Assembly: GCA_002682825.1 (NCBI GenBank)
Contig: NOKP01000002.1
Span: 5,128,309 to 5,192,308 of the forward strand
Length of the DNA stretch: 64,000 nucleotides
Origin: Neonectria sp. B-13
Taxonomy: Eukaryota; Ascomycota; Sordariomycetes; Hypocreales; Nectriaceae
Direction of reading: 5' to 3'
Made by a program: the position numbers and the translations under genes. Of this stretch, positions 36,029 to 45,519 are shown one piece after another. Below the pieces are notes generated by a model that worked only from the letters and a program-made list of their open reading frames with translations, made no database searches and had not been told where the DNA came from. The number at the start of each line of letters is the position of its first letter. Position 1 is the stretch's first letter.

Positions 36029-36940
36029 CTAGCTTGGGATACAAATTGTGGCACGAGGCTTGTGTGGTCTACCAGCTGCCATGTCACTTTCCCGCGGCCC
36101 ACAAGCCACCTCCATCGTCGCCAAGAAAGCTTTTACACGGAAACCATCACCAGAAAGATTGCTAATCTTGGTTAACCCGGGAGAGAGCACTAATTTGACT
36201 TGATCTCCCTTTGTGTATTTCAGCTCGCCTTCCAGACTCATGGTCTCCGGGTCGAAGCGGTAAGGCAGCCTTTCCTTGATGAACTCCCAAGGGAAAAAAA
36301 TGGCAATCTGCCTGGAAAGCTTTTCATCCAATTTCAAGCTGTGGAAGACGACATCGCAGAGGTGGCTCCTTAGAACAGGCGTTTCAGACGAAGTTGGCTT
36401 TCCCAGATGTTGGGAAAGCTTCTCAACGAATTGACTCACCGTTTCATGACGGAGAACGGCCCCTTTCCCATCCAGGTTCATTGCCTCGAAGGCCAGAGTG
36501 CTTGTATTTGCTCTTCAATGGGAATACTTGCGTATTGGGTCTGTCTTCTCAAGCGTCATGTTCCTTCACAGGGGCGTTATCATCAAGGTTAACGATCTCG
36601 ATTTGTGCTCAACATTGAATTGCAACAATACCCACCAAAGATCTTTGTCATGTTATGCAAAGCTAGGCCTTCCTCTTCAGGTGCCCAGAAAAGTCCGTAG
36701 TCAGGAAAACCCACAAATACGCTCGAACAACAGCAGGGCACATAGCTGGACATCTCAATAAGCCTCAGCAGCGCCTTCGAGAAGCTTAAGGCGTCTGTTG
36801 AACTCTTTCACCAAGCCTTGGGAGATCCTTGGATCCTTGTTGATCTCAAAGTGTTTTACGGCAACATTGCGAATTTCGTTCCGGAGTTGTAGAACTTTTT
36901 GGACTATTTGGTCGTCGGTTAATTGGTTGGGGCCCTTGTT
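36029..36940 (-). pseudogene. Gene remnant downstream of the ankyrin gene
   Basis: Three coding-like minus-strand segments lie in line. Segment 1 (36940-36756) has no ATG and reads LTDDQIVQKVLQLRNEIRNV to a TGA; segment 2 (about 36766-36589, shifted frame) reads YGLFWAPEEEGLALHNMTKI; segment 3 (36481-36029, starting with ATG) is 150 codons and contains IAIFFPWEFIKERLPYRFDP. The frame break between segments 1 and 2 has no canonical donor, so this is more likely a disrupted gene than an intact spliced one. Segment 3 alone could still be translated; it also contains a good donor (GTGAGT) near its start. Function not recognised. Confidence 0.35.
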
Positions 36941-36967
36941 TCAACACCCGAATCTCCACGTTCATCG

Positions 36968-38692
36968 TCATGATTTCCCGCGACTCACACCGGCTCTCCC
37001 TCTCCCTCGCCCTCTGCCTCTCCAGGTCCCGTTCCGTATCGCCCGCATCCTCTCATCACTCTCCCTCCAAGAATTCCTCTTTTCCTCACGAAGATCTCGT
37101 GGTGTTTTCCCCACCGCGTTCGGCTCATCCATCAGCCCACCTCCCTCAGCTTTCTCCAGTCTCAACATCATGTCGTCCTGAGCTTTGATCCTGCCATCCG
37201 TTGCATTTTCTGCTCCCTGTGACCAAAGCATCCCCCACGCAGCTTCGTGGAGCGGTGTGTTTTGTTTCTTGTTTTTTGCAGTGACGTCGGCGCCATGCGC
37301 CAGCAAAAACTCTGCTGCCTCGAGATTGTGCAAGTTGCAAGCCGCAAGGTGTAGCGGTGTATTCCCGGTATCGTCAGCATCAGTCGTCTTCGCGCCGTGC
37401 TCTAGTAGAATAGCTATAGCAGCCGCGTCGATGAGCATGCCGTTAGCCACACGATGACACAAGCTGTGCAGCGGCGTTTGTCTTTTGTTATTCCGCAAAT
37501 TGGCATTTGCCCCTTTGTCGCACAGGACCTTGAAGATCTCGGTGTGCTGTTTGCCCAGCTGGCCGTAGTGTTGGGTGGCGTAATGCAAGGGCGTGTTTCC
37601 ATCGTTGTCTTGGATGTTGATTGTTTTGGGATTACTTTCCAAGAGCAGTTCAATAGTGCTGATGATTTGTTGCGCCATTTCCTTGAACTTCGATGTAGGG
37701 GTGAGCCTGATTTCGTTGTATAATGGATTTCGAGCAGCCCAATGAAGAGGTAAATCCCCTCGACTGTCACGCCAGGATACCATGTCTGCGATATCGACAC
37801 CAGCGCCTCGGCGATCAAGAAGGACCTTGATCGCATCAACATTTGCATGCAAGCTGCCGTTAAATAGCGCAGTAACGCCCAAAATGCCATTATCGATGTG
37901 GCTATCCAAAAAGAAGTCCTCGTCTAGCCTCGTCTTCGCATGGACATCAGCACCTCCATCGATGAGTCGCTGGATCAACTCAGAACTTGCCCATCGAGCG
38001 GCCAAGGTGAGAACGGTATCACATGGCACTTTTAATGCTTCATCCGTATGTACCCAGTGTCGGGGAAGGAAGACGACGTCAGAAGCACGAGCACCCTGGT
38101 CGAGAAGCAAGTTCATGGTATCATCGCTTTTATCAAGGGATTCGCCTTGCCAAGGGGAACAATCATTTTGCCCGCATTCATTGAGACTTGCAGCCGATCC
38201 TATCGCAGTGTAGCCACAAGGGTCCCGCGCGTGAATGTCGGCGTATGCTGGTTGATTATCGAGCAAAAAACGAACCACGTCGGGTTTGGCGGAGCCGGCC
38301 GCTACATTCAACAGCAAGAAGCCGCGTTCTTCGAGGGACTTAGCTTGCGTAGAACCGGTAACTGTGGAAAAGTGCTCAAGAAGAGTTCGAAGCACGTCGA
38401 CACTCCCGCTCTGAGCTGCGATGTAAAAAACGTCTCCGTAGCGCGGATGTCCATCCTTCGGACCTGTGGCCATAGGTACTTTGGCCAAATATTGCTTTAG
38501 GGGGACCACATCATTTTGACGAATGATTTGATATAGAAGATCGAGATTTTCGGTTTCAAAGAGAGTAGTCCCGTCTTGGTCAACCATCGTCATGGGGATG
38601 AAAGGTAGGCTTTCATCGTCGCCGCCACAGTCTGGGCATTCACGGAATGCTCGATAGTGCGAGTCAGTTCTAGGGTAAGACTGTGAAGCCAT
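36968..38692 (-). CDS. Ankyrin-repeat protein
   Basis: Intronless gene of 574 aa (ATG at 38692). Ankyrin repeats cover most of the protein from about residue 60: GDVFYIAAQSGSVDVLRTLL, a degenerate middle, then NDGNTPLHYATQHYGQLGKQ, KRQTPLHSLCHR, TGNTPLHLAACNLHNLEAAE and KQNTPLHEAAWGML. The N-terminus contains a CPDCGGDDE motif (a possible partial zinc knuckle), and the C-terminus is a basic coil ending in a GRGRGRGRAG low-complexity tail. It is a different protein from the Clr5-ankyrin gene 3 kb away and lacks the Clr5 domain. Likely a protein-interaction scaffold; partner unknown. Confidence 0.88.
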   Translation of the reverse strand: MASQSYPRTDSHYRAFRECPDCGGDDESLPFIPMTMVDQDGTTLFETENLDLLYQIIRQNDVVPLKQYLAKVPMATGPKDGHPRYGDVFYIAAQSGSVDVLRTLLEHFSTVTGSTQAKSLEERGFLLLNVAAGSAKPDVVRFLLDNQPAYADIHARDPCGYTAIGSAASLNECGQNDCSPWQGESLDKSDDTMNLLLDQGARASDVVFLPRHWVHTDEALKVPCDTVLTLAARWASSELIQRLIDGGADVHAKTRLDEDFFLDSHIDNGILGVTALFNGSLHANVDAIKVLLDRRGAGVDIADMVSWRDSRGDLPLHWAARNPLYNEIRLTPTSKFKEMAQQIISTIELLLESNPKTINIQDNDGNTPLHYATQHYGQLGKQHTEIFKVLCDKGANANLRNNKRQTPLHSLCHRVANGMLIDAAAIAILLEHGAKTTDADDTGNTPLHLAACNLHNLEAAEFLLAHGADVTAKNKKQNTPLHEAAWGMLWSQGAENATDGRIKAQDDMMLRLEKAEGGGLMDEPNAVGKTPRDLREEKRNSWRESDERMRAIRNGTWRGRGRGRGRAGVSRGKS

Positions 38693-39018
38693 GGTATGAG
38701 GGCTGTGGTAAGGAAAGATGAACTTGTTAGGGTGCCTGGATAAATAGGGCTGACGGGTGCTTGTTGTAGGTAATTATCAGCTTGTTGTGTTCGCCTAGCA
38801 AGAGTCATCGGCATCGCGGCACCACATCCCGCGACTAATTAGACAAAGGGGAGTCTGCTGCCTGAAAGTGGAGGTTCACGTTAGTTCGGAGTACAGGGAC
38901 TGCTTTTAAGCGAAAGCAAGGACAAGAGCTGGTCTGTCAAAATATCCAAGCTAACCGCAATGCGTTCTTTTGCATAGTGCAGAGGTTTGTGCATGGCAGA
39001 GACAGACAGAGACTAGTC

Positions 39019-39278
39019 TACGGTGGCACCTTAGCTTGACTCCGCCAAAAGGGCAATAACTAAAATTCAGAAATCTAAAATAGGAGAGGGGAGGGGAGGG
39101 TTCTATGAGGCTCTATCAATCAGGGAGCTTAAGCAGATACTTAGAGGGGCTCTATAATGCCCTATAAATTAGGGAGCTATAGGGGATAAGTTGGGTTTAA
39201 CTTGCAATTTTTGTCATTTCTAGATTTCCGGATTTGATTGTTGCACTTTTGGCGGAGTTAAGCTAAGGTGCGACCGTA
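39019..39278. mobile_element. MITE-like element with long inverted repeats and TA flanks
   Basis: A 256 bp element with imperfect terminal inverted repeats of about 60 bp. The left end begins CGGTGGCACCTTAGCTTGAC and the right end, read on the minus strand, begins CGGTCGCACCTTAGCTTAAC; both continue into TCCGCCAAAAG. The dinucleotide TA flanks both ends (39019-39020 and 39277-39278), as expected for a Tc1/mariner-pogo-type target-site duplication. The middle holds G/A-rich sequence and internal direct repeats around GGGAGCT, with no coding capacity. It would need a transposase from elsewhere. Confidence 0.75.
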
Positions 39279-40429
39279 CTAGTCCCTACAGCGATATCTG
39301 AACAGTCGAAGATGTTCGGGTTGATGTCGTACATTGTGGCTGCAGATACCCCCTGCACCAGTGCGATTGAGTTACAAGGACAAGGTTGGAGAGATCTAGG
39401 ACCATTCTGCAGACTAGCCACAGCTTGCCGACACATTATTGTGCACTTGAGTATTAGACGTTTCGCGTACTAGACTAGACTATAGATCAAGGAAGTCAAA
39501 GTCGAATTTTCGAAGCTGTCAATACACCCATCCGTCATTAGTGGCGAGGTCTCATCGTCACAGTTGACTTTCTGGTACAGGGAAGTCTCGCAGGCCGACG
39601 TCAGATTCAGGTCAGAGAAAGACACGTTGGAGAACATGGCAAGCCGGGCAGACGGTAAGACCACTGTATGGATCGGCTAAATGACCCAAGCCCTCGAGGC
39701 AAGTCTACCAGAATAAACACCCCGGATAAAATGATCCACTAGGCCTTGTATGTACAAGGATTCAAGCAACTCAGTTGTCCGGACTCATCTCTGCTTCCGG
39801 CCTGTCCGCATACTCCGTGCCTGGGCCATTCTACTCAACCATCGACGGAGGCTTGGGGGATGATGCAGCCCGGCATGCCCGACGAGCGGCCATTCAGCCT
39901 CGTTTTGGTCCTGGCCGAAGTGATTAGGACGGGAACGGGGGATTTCTCTCGCGGAGGCATCGCCAAGTCAAGTAAGTGTCCCCTCGTCTATGAAACATGA
40001 CGAGAGAGTACGATCAACAACAGGCGCAAAAAATGCCTCCCGTCATTTGGCAGAGACAGCGTGCTTGGGCTGGATGAAGAGGTACTCCGCCATCTTCGAG
40101 CTGACCGGGAGGTGGGAGGAAAGGAAATGGGCAGAAGAATGAATCAAGCTTATTCACTTAGGAGACCGGACTAGGGGTTGCGGGTCGGGGTATTGGCATA
40201 GGGAAAGTTGTTTGCGAGAGGTTTGACATATCTAACAGGGGATGATAGGACAAGAAACCAGGCATGCTTGCAAGGCAGTGTCGGGGAGGATAGATATTTG
40301 ATGGCTTCCTTTGTTGTGGTCTCAGGGGGCATTCAATGGTTGAACTTTTACGGTTGCAAGCTCATTATGCTCTGAGCCCGGCTGCGAGTATCTCTCAGCT
40401 GATGATACTAGTGAATATAGCGGTTTAGC

Positions 40430-40545
40430 TGGTAGGCAATATATCCAATAGCAAGATTAACCAGATTATTAATAATAATAACCTTATATTATATTTTATA
40501 AGAATACTATGATTAAGAGAATTATTAAAATAATAATTAATGTGT
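40430..40545. other. A+T-rich patch
   Basis: Just over 100 bases made largely of A/T with TAATAATAATAA runs, in otherwise balanced DNA. It could be a remnant of a decayed repeat. No coding signal. Confidence 0.45.
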
Positions 40546-41019
40546 TGGTGAGGGTGACGCAGGACAGCCAGCAGGAAAAGAGATACCCAACCATCTTGGT
40601 CTTGGTTGCTGCTGGGGAAAAGACGTTGGATGTCTTTTGGCTTCTTGGTAGGCAAGGCTAAAGTTAGTCAAATCAAGCGCAATTTTAAAACAGAAAAGAC
40701 CATCAGATTAAGGCTGGTACGATCGAAAGGAAAACTCAAATATTGACTAGAAAACGGGCATTTTTGGCTCTCAAATTCACTTCCTAAGCTGATGTCCCTT
40801 CTAACTTCCTTGACGAACTTTGTCAGTCCCTATCTCTCTTTTAATCTTAGCTGAAATTGGGCCAATTGTTGAAAGAGGCCCTTAGCCAATAAAAACACTG
40901 TAACGCCTGCACCTTGTCCGGACCTCAATGTCTGCTGGCCCCGGCACAATGGTAAAATACATCTATCTAACTACTTAGGCTTTGTTATAGCATCTTGAGA
41001 TGGCTGAGGCGGTTGTAAG

Positions 41020-42057
41020 TTATGTAAGAAAGGCAGAATTCCACTTCTCAACAAGCTTGAGCGAGGTATCCCACAGTTTCTTGGCGCTCTCTTCATCAAA
41101 CGCCCAAGGAGCATACCCTTGATCTGACATATCCCAGGGTGAGGCATCGGGCTTTGCGGGGCCCTGTTCGGCGCAGTCGGCAAGATAGCAAGCTCCACGC
41201 CCCTCCCACTCTCGGCCCACAGCTGCAAGGACAGAAGTAGCGGCGCCTTGTCCAGCGTCTTTCATCAAGCGGAAGCTCTCCTTGTTCTCCGCCATTCCCT
41301 TCATAACGCCTGGGTCAAGATGCTGGCCCAAGTTTGTCACGATAATTCCTGGGTGTGCAGCAAGACCATGGAGGCCTTCGGCTCCATATCGTCTTTCAAT
41401 TTCGTTGGCCATTAGGATGTTGGCAGTTTTTGCTTGGCCGTAAGAAACCATAGGTTCATAGGAACCCTCTTCATCGAAGTTGAGGTCGTGAAACCGGATT
41501 CCATTGAATCGATGTCCCAATGATGAGAGCAACACAACGCGTGAATTGAACGCAGGTGTGCTGCTAGCCAAGAGGGTAGATTGGAGCAGCTGGAAGAAGA
41601 GAAAGTGGCCGACATGGTTGATGCCAAATTGAGTCTCGAATCCATCCTTGGTGCGGCCCTCAGGTGTGGCCATGACGCCGGCATTGAGTAAAAGGATATT
41701 GAGCTGGGAGCTTTGGGCTAAGAACGCCTTTGCACCAGCTCGAACCGAATCGAGGGAGTTGAGAGACATCTCAATGAGGTGTAGTGACTTGGGGTCCGGC
41801 TTGCTTGCGGTTGACAGGATGTCATCAATCGCCTTTTGGCCCTTCTTAAGATCTCTTACTCCCATGTAGATTGTCGCTCCGGTTTCATATATAGCGCGTA
41901 CGCTCTCAAGGCCGAGCCCTTGGTTGGCACCTGTGACGAAGACAACCTTGCCCGTCAATTTTCCCTCAAGGTCTTCGTCTTTGATGATTTGCAGCGCGGT
42001 CGGTCGGCTATCCCCAGGCCCCGAGGGCTTTGCGTGCTGAGCATGGTATCTCGACAT
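41020..42057 (-). CDS. Short-chain dehydrogenase/reductase (SDR)
   Basis: Intronless, 345 aa, ATG at 42057. Classical/extended SDR with Rossmann fold: cofactor motif VFVTGANQGLGLESV (residues about 39-53), NAG at 125-127, a Ser near 179 and the catalytic YGQAK pair (Tyr206, Lys210). The layout, a 30-residue N-terminal extension plus HPGIIVTNL after the active site, matches the fungal retinol-dehydrogenase/WWOX-like SDR group, which usually uses NADP(H). Substrate unknown. No targeting signal is obvious. Intact. Confidence 0.93.
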   Translation of the reverse strand: MSRYHAQHAKPSGPGDSRPTALQIIKDEDLEGKLTGKVVFVTGANQGLGLESVRAIYETGATIYMGVRDLKKGQKAIDDILSTASKPDPKSLHLIEMSLNSLDSVRAGAKAFLAQSSQLNILLLNAGVMATPEGRTKDGFETQFGINHVGHFLFFQLLQSTLLASSTPAFNSRVVLLSSLGHRFNGIRFHDLNFDEEGSYEPMVSYGQAKTANILMANEIERRYGAEGLHGLAAHPGIIVTNLGQHLDPGVMKGMAENKESFRLMKDAGQGAATSVLAAVGREWEGRGACYLADCAEQGPAKPDASPWDMSDQGYAPWAFDEESAKKLWDTSLKLVEKWNSAFLT

Positions 42058-42530
42058 GATGAATAGAATAGGTAAACAACGAGTCTGAAGAACAGTGATC
42101 CTGGAAAGTATTTGGTGATGATAGCGTTGGGCTACTGTTCTTAACTAAACGTGATGTTCTCGCAGTCTTTATACTTTGCTCGACACCTATTCAAATCCCG
42201 CCGGGTTACTGGAACGTCCCGCTCTGCGGAGTTCTGGAGGTTCTGGAGATTCTGGAGATAGCGGTAGTTCGGACTTAACAAGATACTGACAACCTGAGCC
42301 TCTGGCAATATCTACTCACAACCCCAGACATGCACAGTCTCGTACTCACGATGATTTGATTGGACAGAGACCAAGCTTAGGAACACAAGAGCTTGAGCAG
42401 CGGATTGGTGCGGTGGCAGATAAGCTTAAACAGAGGGTCCTCTATGCCACTAGCGCAAAGTTAAATCTTGTTTTGGCCTTTGTTAATACGGAGTTTTATA
42501 ACGTTAAACCGCAACTCCGCCGCTAGGAGA
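42058..42530. other. Intergenic
   Basis: Promoter of the SDR gene. It contains short repeats of TTCTGGAG around 42231-42262. No gene. Confidence 0.5.
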
Positions 42531-43327
42531 TCAAACAGGTAGGCTCCGTGCAAAGATTGAAAACAGGACACTGGATGGACTTAGGATTGGTAATGTATGG
42601 TTCGATATCCTGCTTTTCTTGCATGACTTGCGACCGCTCCAGCCGTCTCGAGATGCCACGACAAAGTCTAAGTGGCCAGTTGGACATATCTTGCCGTTTT
42701 CACAAGTCAATGTCCACTGACACATTGACCAAGGCTTCGTGGACTCCATGGTTTCACAGCAAGCAGACTGATATCCTGATCTACAGCCCTCTGAAGTGGT
42801 GCTTACCTCGGCCTCTCCATCATTTCAGCCACCTTTTTGCATTTGTTGCTGTTGTGGAAGCCTCACCATTGACACGTTGGCACGTCAGACGACTTGGGAC
42901 AGCACAAATTCTGAGTCTGTCCTTTGGCTGGCGAACACTCAGTCGAGTCCCGCATGGGCTGCGATTTCTTGTCGCCGCGAGTAATCTCAGTGAAGCCATT
43001 CGCACATGTTGCTCCGTAGTTGATGAAGTGGCAGTATTTGTCCTGCATGTTCCGGTTGTCGCTCTTCAACTTCTCAGTGACGGAAATGGTCAGGCCGGTG
43101 GTGAGGTCCACGTTCAAGTCGTTGCTGAGTGCAGATACTAGACCGATGGAGAATGTATGGTTCCCGCCGTCGTTGTCGCTGATGATCTGGTTGATCTCGC
43201 GGTTGAATACGATGTTAGCTGAATCAATGCATCCACGGGCATCGCCAGCTGAGATATACTCAGTTGCCATAAAGCTCGGGTCCGTCTTCTTAACGTCCAT
43301 GGCCCATGAGCACCAAAGGGATAGCCT
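42531..43327 (-). pseudogene. Broken cysteine-rich secreted-type gene (chitinase-tail-like)
   Basis: Minus-strand segment of about 150 codons (ATG at 43300, no signal peptide, with the frame open upstream only to a TGA at 43328-43330) with a cysteine pattern seen after the catalytic domain of fungal GH18 subgroup C chitinases: CANGFTEITRGDKKSQ, QNLCCPKSSDVPTCQW. Directly after CQW comes TGA (42863-42865), then the same frame continues with cysteine/lysine-rich sequence to a GTAAGC donor near 42810; a further Cys-rich segment (QSACCETMESTKPW, ENGKICPTGHLDF) follows to 42531. The premature stop, absence of the N-terminal catalytic part and broken upstream frame mark it as a fragment. The family assignment rests on cysteine spacing only. 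Confidence 0.45.
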
Positions 43328-43744
43328 TCAGTGGAGAGGCTCCCTATATCTAACTCGCTGGTCATCGCTAGCTTCAGTCGACGTAGAATCTGGGTTTGGC
43401 TACGTTGCACCTACAGTTGGATCGCCGGGATTTAGCGCGACGGGAGCTGGAAAATGAGGTGGTTGGCAAAGTAGTCTAAGTTATGCCTCAAGGCAGTAGG
43501 TCGCACGTGGAACCGGGCGCTAATGGGCGGGCCGGAGAGGGGTGTACTACTAGTATGTAATCTAGGTACTGTAAGCACCCTTCCCTTCCCTTACACTGCC
43601 TCGACGCCACCTCGTCCACCTCCTTTGCGCGCATCAGGCTGAGGCTGTAGCACATCCGATGTGTTTAAAAGGACGATGCCGCCTCTACCTTGGCCCGTCA
43701 GCTTTACCTAGTTAGTCCATGCTACTCCCCCGCTACCGCTTCAT
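43328..43744. other. Intergenic
   Basis: Upstream region of the CorA-like gene; no gene recognised. Confidence 0.5.
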
Positions 43745-45439
43745 ATGAGTAAGTCCCCTACGTTTCCCTTCATAGAGGGCAGCCGGCCACTAGATAAGGG
43801 GGGCTAACCTGTCCACAGCAACCCAATACAACGAGTATCAGGCGAGGCTGTCCCGTCACTCGGAGCGTGGGGGGAAGCACCACCTTTACCCCGGCAACGA
43901 CTACGTCTCCCTAGTCGAGTTCTTCAAGGAGCTCGGCGCGCGCGTGGTCGACTCATCGGAGCCTTTTGTCGTCGTACACGACATCGACGTCGACGCCAAG
44001 ACGACGCGCTCCGAGTTCGCGTGCGACCCCGAGGGCCTCGCCCGCTTCGAGCAGTCGCATCTCACCGCGCAGGCCAAGTCGAAGCTGGTCTTCCTCCGTG
44101 GCTACCCCAGCCTGCAGTGGCTCCTAGCTGTCGGCGCCGCCTACAACGTCGACCCGGCCGTCTATCAACGGCACCTGCGTTTTCGCACACTCGATGACGC
44201 CGGGGGAGGCAGCTACGACACGGAGTCAACTCTTCCGTCCGCGTCCACTGAAGTCTTCCAGCTCACCATCACGACCATCTGCTCCAACGAGGCGCCGACG
44301 CCATTGGGGCAGCCAGCTGACCTCGACCAGCTGCGACGGCAGTGTTCCGAGGACCTTAGGAAGTACCACCTTAGCCTGCGCACCAAGGCTCGGCCGGGGG
44401 ACTCACTAGTCAGGCAGTGCTCAGTCCTTAGCCGGCGGTATAGCGTCATCGACCAGGTCGTCACGGTTGGTGTGAACCGTCTTGAAGACTCGTGGAATGG
44501 TGCGTCATCTACTTCCACCGTTACGCTTATTGGTGAGGAAGGCTAACATGCGACACAGCCGTGGTATGGATGGACAGCGGGCGAGATCTGAGCGAGAGCC
44601 TCACGGGGCCGTGGTGTCCTTCCAACCGACACCGTGCCTGGACTACCTACATGTCGCCCGTCATCCAGCATCGGGACCGGCTCGCCCTGCTAGACGACGC
44701 AGCCGACGCTCCTGGCGCGCCCCGACCGGGACAACGGCAGTGGGAGGCGAACCAGAACGCCTGCCTGCTGCCCTTCCAGTACGCACGTTTCCTCCTCCCG
44801 GAAATCGCGAAACAGGACGCCATGTACGCGCTGAGCGACGTGTTCCAAATCTCGGCCGCGGCGGAGCAGAAGTTTCTGAATCTCATGCAGTCGTTGCTGG
44901 ATCGCGAGATGGAGACGACACTGCGCGAGCCATTCGACGACGACCCCATGCTCGATCTTCGCTACTACAAAAAAGTCGTCGACGAGCACGCGACACGCAT
45001 CGCTCAGACTTTGCTACTGCTGCGCAGCCGCGATGAGCTCAACTGGCCGCGAGCGTCGGCCGACACGCCGCACGGCCGCGAGGCGGCGCGTTTCACCGCT
45101 ATGCTCTGCCGAGACTTTGCCTACCTGCACCAGCGAGCTGAGAGCCTGTCCGAGAGCCTGCAAAACAGCATGCAGTCGCTAGCCAACAACGCTACCTTCC
45201 AGGAGTCAGTCAAGGCCGTGGCCAATGCCGCGCGTGTCGAGCGCCTGACGCTGCTGGCCACCATCTTCCTGCCCCTGACATTCACGTGCTCGGCCTTTGG
45301 CATGAACTTTTCTATATTTGGACAGGGCGACCTTAGTCTCTGGATCTACGCGCCTACCGCCGCTGTCGTTATCGTCCTTTCTTTTCTACTATGGCATCTC
45401 GGTGGGCCGCGTTACCGCCTTCGAGAACTCCTGCGTTGA
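43745..45439 (+). CDS. CorA-like Mg2+ transporter-type membrane protein
   Basis: Three exons: 43745-43748 (only ATGA), 43819-44499 and 44559-45439; 521 aa. The first codon is supplied by the 4 nt exon; exon 2 then opens with TQYNEYQARLSRHSERGGK. Exon 2 contains no Met codon in frame and has an in-frame TAG just upstream, so the spliced start is needed. The C-terminus has the CorA pair of helices: LTLLATIFLPLTFTCSAFGM with the GMN signature at residues 476-478 (FGMNF), then LWIYAPTAAVVIVLSFLLWH. The long N-terminal part is the usual fungal soluble extension, with a coiled coil before the first helix (HQRAESLSESLQNSMQSLAN). Fungal proteins of this group are often annotated CorA-like; magnesium transport is unproven. 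Intact. Confidence 0.88.
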
Positions 45440-45519
45440 CGAACAGCAACGAGAGGGGAGAAACGGATGGCATCTGAATTGCACTTCACTTGAAATGACG
45501 GTAAGAGAGGAGGACTAGA

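Larger units (their letters stand above)
38693..41019. other. Intergenic with a small inverted-repeat element
   Basis: 2.3 kb between two minus-strand genes. It contains a 256 bp inverted-repeat element (39021-39276) and an A+T-rich patch (about 40430-40545). The rest shows only short ORFs without support. Confidence 0.55.
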
